From: Fibrobacter succinogenes
Lineage (GTDB): Bacteria > Fibrobacterota > Fibrobacteria > Fibrobacterales > CADBQJ01
Assembly: GCA_902796785.1 (NCBI GenBank)
Contig: CADBQJ010000278.1
Location: forward strand, 1-9,802
Reading direction: 5' to 3'
DNA length: 9,802 nucleotides
In this document: piece by piece, positions 7,092 through 9,802 of the stretch
Position numbering within the stretch: the first letter of the stretch is position 1
Layout: the number at the start of each line of letters is the position of its first letter
Notes under the pieces: model-generated
Seen by the model: the letters and a program-made list of their open reading frames with translations, nothing else
Databases searched by the model: none
Told to the model about the DNA's origin: nothing
Made by a program: the position numbers and the translations under genes

Positions 7092-7104
7092 TTACAAAGT
7101 CAAG

Positions 7105-7149
7105 CGGTTTACTAGGATACCGCAAGGAAAACCGAAAAAGGAGTAAGCC
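7105..7149 (+). promoter_or_regulatory. cysK 5' leader and ribosome binding site
   Basis: The short leader can pair CGGTTT (7105-7110) with AAACCG (7129-7134) around an 18-nt loop that contains AGGATACC. The Shine-Dalgarno AAGGAG (7138-7143) is 6 nt before the ATG and is not enclosed by this hairpin. Nothing else is evident. Confidence 0.45.
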
Positions 7150-8067
7150 ATGTCGAAAGTCAACCACATCACCGATCTCGTCGGCAAGACGCCGCTGGTC
7201 CGCATCAACCGCATCAACGAAGGGGGCGCCGAAGTCTACGTGAAGGTCGAGGCCTTCAACCCCCTGGGGAGCGTCAAGGACCGCGTGGCCCTGGCGATGA
7301 TCGAGGCCGCCGAACGCGACGGCAAGCTGAACAAGGACACCGTCATCATCGAGCCCACCAGCGGGAACACCGGCATCGGCCTGGCCTACGTCTCCGCGGT
7401 CAAGGGCTACCGGATCATCCTGACGATGCCCGAGACCATGAGCGTCGAACGCCGGAAGCTGCTGAAGGCGCTCGGGGCGGAACTGGTCCTCACGGAAGGG
7501 GCCAAGGGGATGAAGGGGGCCATCGAGAAGGCGCAGGAGCTCGCCCGCGAAAATCCGAACTCGTTCATTCCGCAGCAGTTCGAGAACGCGGCGAACCCGG
7601 CGATCCACAAGGCGACCACCGGTCCGGAGATCTGGGCGGACACCGAAGGCAAGGTCGACGTCTTCGTCTCCGCCGCCGGCACGGGCGGCACGGTGACGGG
7701 CGTCGGCGAATACCTCAAGTCGAAGAAGCCCGACGTCCACGTGGTCGTCGTGGAGCCCAGCACCTCGCCGGTCCTCTCCGGCGGCCAGCCCGGCCCCCAC
7801 AAGATCCAGGGCATCGGCCCCGGCTTCGTGCCGAAGGTCTACAATCCCGCCGTCATCGACGAGATCTACCTGACCGACGACGTCAAGGCGGGCTACGCCG
7901 CCCGCAGGGCCGCGAAGGAAGAAGGGCTGCTGGTCGGCATCTCCTCCGGCGCGGCGCTCGAAGCGGCGCTGACCCTCTCCAAGCGGCCCGAATACAAGGG
8001 CAAGACCATCGTCGCGCTGCTGCCCGACACGGGCGAGCGCTACCTCTCCACCTGGTTGTTCGACTGA
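7150..8067 (+). CDS. cysK: Cysteine synthase A (O-acetylserine sulfhydrylase)
   Basis: A 305-aa fold-type II PLP enzyme that makes cysteine from O-acetylserine and sulfide in the cytoplasm. Marks seen: NPLGSVKDR with K43 as the PLP lysine, PTSGNTG at 69-75 (substrate loop), GTGGT at 177-181 (phosphate-binding loop), ISSGAAL with S266 near the PLP pyridine nitrogen, and a final [10 protein letters not shown] segment. Length and order match CysK/CysM, with CysK favoured by the overall pattern. The Shine-Dalgarno AAGGAG is 6 nt before the ATG. It is the first gene after its own promoter, and metY follows. In Firmicutes and Proteobacteria CysK also partners CymR or SerAT; a CymR-like gene is the immediate upstream neighbour, so a regulatory partnership is possible here too. 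Confidence 0.95.
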   Translation: MSKVNHITDLVGKTPLVRINRINEGGAEVYVKVEAFNPLGSVKDRVALAMIEAAERDGKLNKDTVIIEPTSGNTGIGLAYVSAVKGYRIILTMPETMSVERRKLLKALGAELVLTEGAKGMKGAIEKAQELARENPNSFIPQQFENAANPAIHKATTGPEIWADTEGKVDVFVSAAGTGGTVTGVGEYLKSKKPDVHVVVVEPSTSPVLSGGQPGPHKIQGIGPGFVPKVYNPAVIDEIYLTDDVKAGYAARRAAKEEGLLVGISSGAALEAALTLSKRPEYKGKTIVALLPDTGERYLSTWLFD

Positions 8068-8081
8068 TCCCGCCGGGGATC
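8066..8081 (+). repeat. Hairpin overlapping the cysK stop codon
   Basis: GATCCC (8066-8071) pairs perfectly with GGGATC (8076-8081) around a GCCG loop. There is no T-run after it, so it is not a terminator. It may protect the 3' end of a processed cysK message or be part of the metY leader. Confidence 0.4.
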
Positions 8082-8091
8082 TCGGAACGGA

Positions 8092-8247
8092 GGATACCTC
8101 TATGACCGACCGAATGCGCGACTAGACGACGCCCGGGAGGGCGCATCCTCCCGAAAAGGGCCGGCACTTCGCCGGAAAAAAACGCCGGAGCCCCGCAACC
8201 GAAACAGGGGCGACGGCAAAACGGCGCCATGCGCCAAAGAGGCATTC
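8092..8247 (+). promoter_or_regulatory. Structured metY leader RNA, riboswitch-like candidate
   Basis: Four local stems can be drawn: A, CGGGAGG/CCTCCCG (8134-8140, 8147-8153) with loop GCGCAT; B, CCGGC/GCCGG (8161-8165, 8171-8175); C, GCCG-GA-GCCCC with GGGGC-GA-CGGC (8184-8194, 8207-8217), where the two GA steps face each other as tandem sheared G-A pairs; D, GGCGC/GCGCC (8223-8227, 8231-8235), which abuts the metY Shine-Dalgarno. A long-range helix pairs GGAT-A-CCTCT (8092-8101) with AGAGG-C-ATTC (8238-8247), with one A/C mismatch. This closes the whole element and hides the Shine-Dalgarno AAAGAGG (8236-8242). The layout fits a ligand-sensing leader controlling translation. The class is not recognised; SAM is a natural ligand guess from the gene. 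The pairings are read by eye. Confidence 0.5.
8102..8125 (+). CDS. Possible 7-codon upstream ORF (leader peptide)
   Basis: ATG-initiated frame encoding MTDRMRD and ending in TAG, with a good Shine-Dalgarno GGAGG (8089-8093) 8 nt upstream. Two of the seven codons are Met. It lies just inside the closing helix of the metY leader, so ribosomes on it would open that helix. It may be chance; no family can be assigned. Confidence 0.25.
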   Translation: MTDRMRD

Positions 8248-8249
8248 CA

Positions 8250-9545
8250 ATGTCCGAAAAGTTCAACCTCAAGACCGCCCATTTCGAAACCCTCCAACTC
8301 CACGTGGGCCAGGAGCAGGCCGACCCCGCCACCGACTCCCGCGCGGTGCCGATCTACCAGACCACCTCCTACGTGTTCCACAGCGCCCAGCACGCCTCGG
8401 ACCGCTTCCACCTGAAGGATCCGGGGAACATCTACGGGCGCCTGACGAACACCACGCAGTCGGTCTTCGAAGAACGCATCGCGGCGCTCGAAGGCGGCGT
8501 CGGCGGCCTGGCCGTGGCCTCCGGCGCGGCGGCGATCACCTACGCGATCCGCGCCCTCGCCAGGGGCGGCGACCACGTGGTGGCGCAGCGCACCATCTAC
8601 GGCGGCACCTACAACCTGCTGCAGCACACGCTCCGCCCCTTCGGGATCGACACGACCTTCGTGAACACCCGGAACCTGAAGGAAGTCGAGGCGGCGATCA
8701 AGGAGAACACGAAGCTCGTCTTCCTGGAAACCCTCGGGAACCCGCACTCCGACATCCCCGACGTCGACGCCATCGCCGAAATCGCCCACAGGCACAAGAT
8801 TCCGGTGGTCATCGACAACACCTTCGGCACGCCCTACCTCTTCCGCGCGTTCGAACACGGCGCCGACGTCGTGGTCCACTCGGCCACGAAGTTCATCGGC
8901 GGCCACGGCACCACCCTCGGGGGCGTGATCGTGGACGGCGGCAGGTTCGACTGGGCGGCGAGCGGCAAGTTCCCGCAGTTCACCGAAACCAACCCGAGCT
9001 ACGGCGTCCCCTTCACGGCCGCCGCCGGAGCCGCCGCCTTCATCGTCTACATCCGGGCGATCCTGCTGCGCGACGAAGGCGCCGCCATCTCCCCCTTCAA
9101 CGCCTTCCTGCTCCTGCAGGGCACCGAAACGCTCTCCCTCCGCCTCGACCGGCACGTGGAGAACACGAAGAAGGTGCTCGACTTCCTCGCGAAGCACCCG
9201 AAGGTCGCGAAGGTGAACCACCCCGCCTTCCCCGACCATCCGGACCACGCGCTCTACGAACGCTACTTCCCGAACGGCGGCGGCACCATCTTCACCTTCG
9301 ACGTGAAGGGCGGACAGGCCGAGGCGTTCCGGTTCATCGACTCGCTGAAGATCTTCAGCCTGCTGGCGAACGTGGCAGACGTCAAGAGCCTCGTGGTCCA
9401 TCCCTACACCACGACCCACTCGGAGCTGACGCCCGAGGAGCTGGCCGCGGCCGGGATCTCCCCCGCCACGATCCGCCTCTCGATCGGCACGGAGCACTGG
9501 GAGGACATCGTCGCCGACCTCGACCAGGCGCTGGCGGCGATCTAG
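8250..9545 (+). CDS. metY: O-acetylhomoserine sulfhydrylase (aminocarboxypropyltransferase)
   Basis: A 431-aa Cys/Met-metabolism PLP enzyme (fold type I) that makes homocysteine from O-acetylhomoserine and sulfide, the direct sulfhydrylation route to methionine. It shows PIYQTTSYVF near the N-terminus, YGRLTNTTQ, ASGAAAITYA (PLP phosphate site), DNTFGTPYLFR, and SATKFIGGHGT with K214 as the PLP lysine. SLVVHPYTTTHSELT (C-terminal substrate-carboxylate Arg/Ser region) and IRLSIGTEHWEDI follow. The length of about 430 and the extra insertion after the lysine are typical of MetY rather than of the shorter MetB/MetC. The start ATG (8250) was chosen over the in-frame ATG at 8229 because AAAGAGG (8236-8242) lies 7 nt before it. 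It follows cysK by 182 nt with no T-run terminator between, so read-through plus leader control is likely. Confidence 0.94.
   Translation: MSEKFNLKTAHFETLQLHVGQEQADPATDSRAVPIYQTTSYVFHSAQHASDRFHLKDPGNIYGRLTNTTQSVFEERIAALEGGVGGLAVASGAAAITYAIRALARGGDHVVAQRTIYGGTYNLLQHTLRPFGIDTTFVNTRNLKEVEAAIKENTKLVFLETLGNPHSDIPDVDAIAEIAHRHKIPVVIDNTFGTPYLFRAFEHGADVVVHSATKFIGGHGTTLGGVIVDGGRFDWAASGKFPQFTETNPSYGVPFTAAAGAAAFIVYIRAILLRDEGAAISPFNAFLLLQGTETLSLRLDRHVENTKKVLDFLAKHPKVAKVNHPAFPDHPDHALYERYFPNGGGTIFTFDVKGGQAEAFRFIDSLKIFSLLANVADVKSLVVHPYTTTHSELTPEELAAAGISPATIRLSIGTEHWEDIVADLDQALAAI

Positions 9546-9802
<257 letters not shown>

Noticed and set aside
8158..8182. Hairpin CCGGC/GCCGG followed by A7 as a terminator
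   Set aside because: The run is A, not T, on the coding strand; on the other strand the T-run precedes the hairpin. It is better seen as part of the leader structure.
8092..8247. Assigning the leader to the SAM-I or SAM-IV riboswitch
   Set aside because: GCAACC and GGCGCCA echo fragments of those cores, but the conserved kink-turn segment, P3/P4 order and AGAG/GGAGGG elements are not found.

Overview
The window is GC-rich bacterial chromosome, densely packed with genes that all read on the plus strand. The organism cannot be named from the sequence. A PVC-type anaerobe such as Kiritimatiellota, or something similar, is a guess. It rests on the very high GC, the 31-residue COX24/AURKAIP1-like protein, the large single-domain aminotransferase, and anaerobe-type partners (a small PNPOx-fold protein and a CymR-like Rrf2 regulator). 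No insertion sequences, CRISPR arrays, tRNA or rRNA genes were seen.

Left part (1-1190): the C-terminal two thirds of a MurC/Mpl-like Mur ligase, then a 31-codon highly basic ribosomal-type mini-protein, then a terminator-like hairpin only 15 nt before the next start codon.

Middle part (1191-6929): a tightly packed run that looks like one operon. It holds a class I/II aminotransferase, a full-length Sua5-type threonylcarbamoyl-AMP synthase, a RecD2-type helicase, a PNPOx-fold flavoprotein and two overlapping Rrf2-family regulators. The first regulator carries an IscR-like Cys triad; the second resembles CymR, the cysteine-metabolism repressor. A rho-independent terminator follows at 6933-6969.

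Right part (6970-9802): a sulfur amino acid cluster. A 180-nt AT-rich control region with several perfect inverted repeats and a good sigma-70-type promoter precedes cysK (O-acetylserine + sulfide to cysteine). Next come metY (O-acetylhomoserine + sulfide to homocysteine) and the start of a cystathionine gamma-synthase/lyase-family gene, cut by the window end. The regulators probably control this cluster, by analogy with CymR/IscR biology.

The most interesting element is the 180-nt cysK-metY gap. It can fold into four local hairpins, one with tandem G-A pairs, closed by a long-range helix that covers the metY Shine-Dalgarno. It also holds a 7-codon upstream ORF and a hairpin loop complementary to the hairpin beside the metY Shine-Dalgarno. 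This looks like a translation-controlling riboswitch or leader, and I could not match it to a known class by eye. The next gene has its own leader ending in a terminator, so each sulfur gene appears to have separate control.
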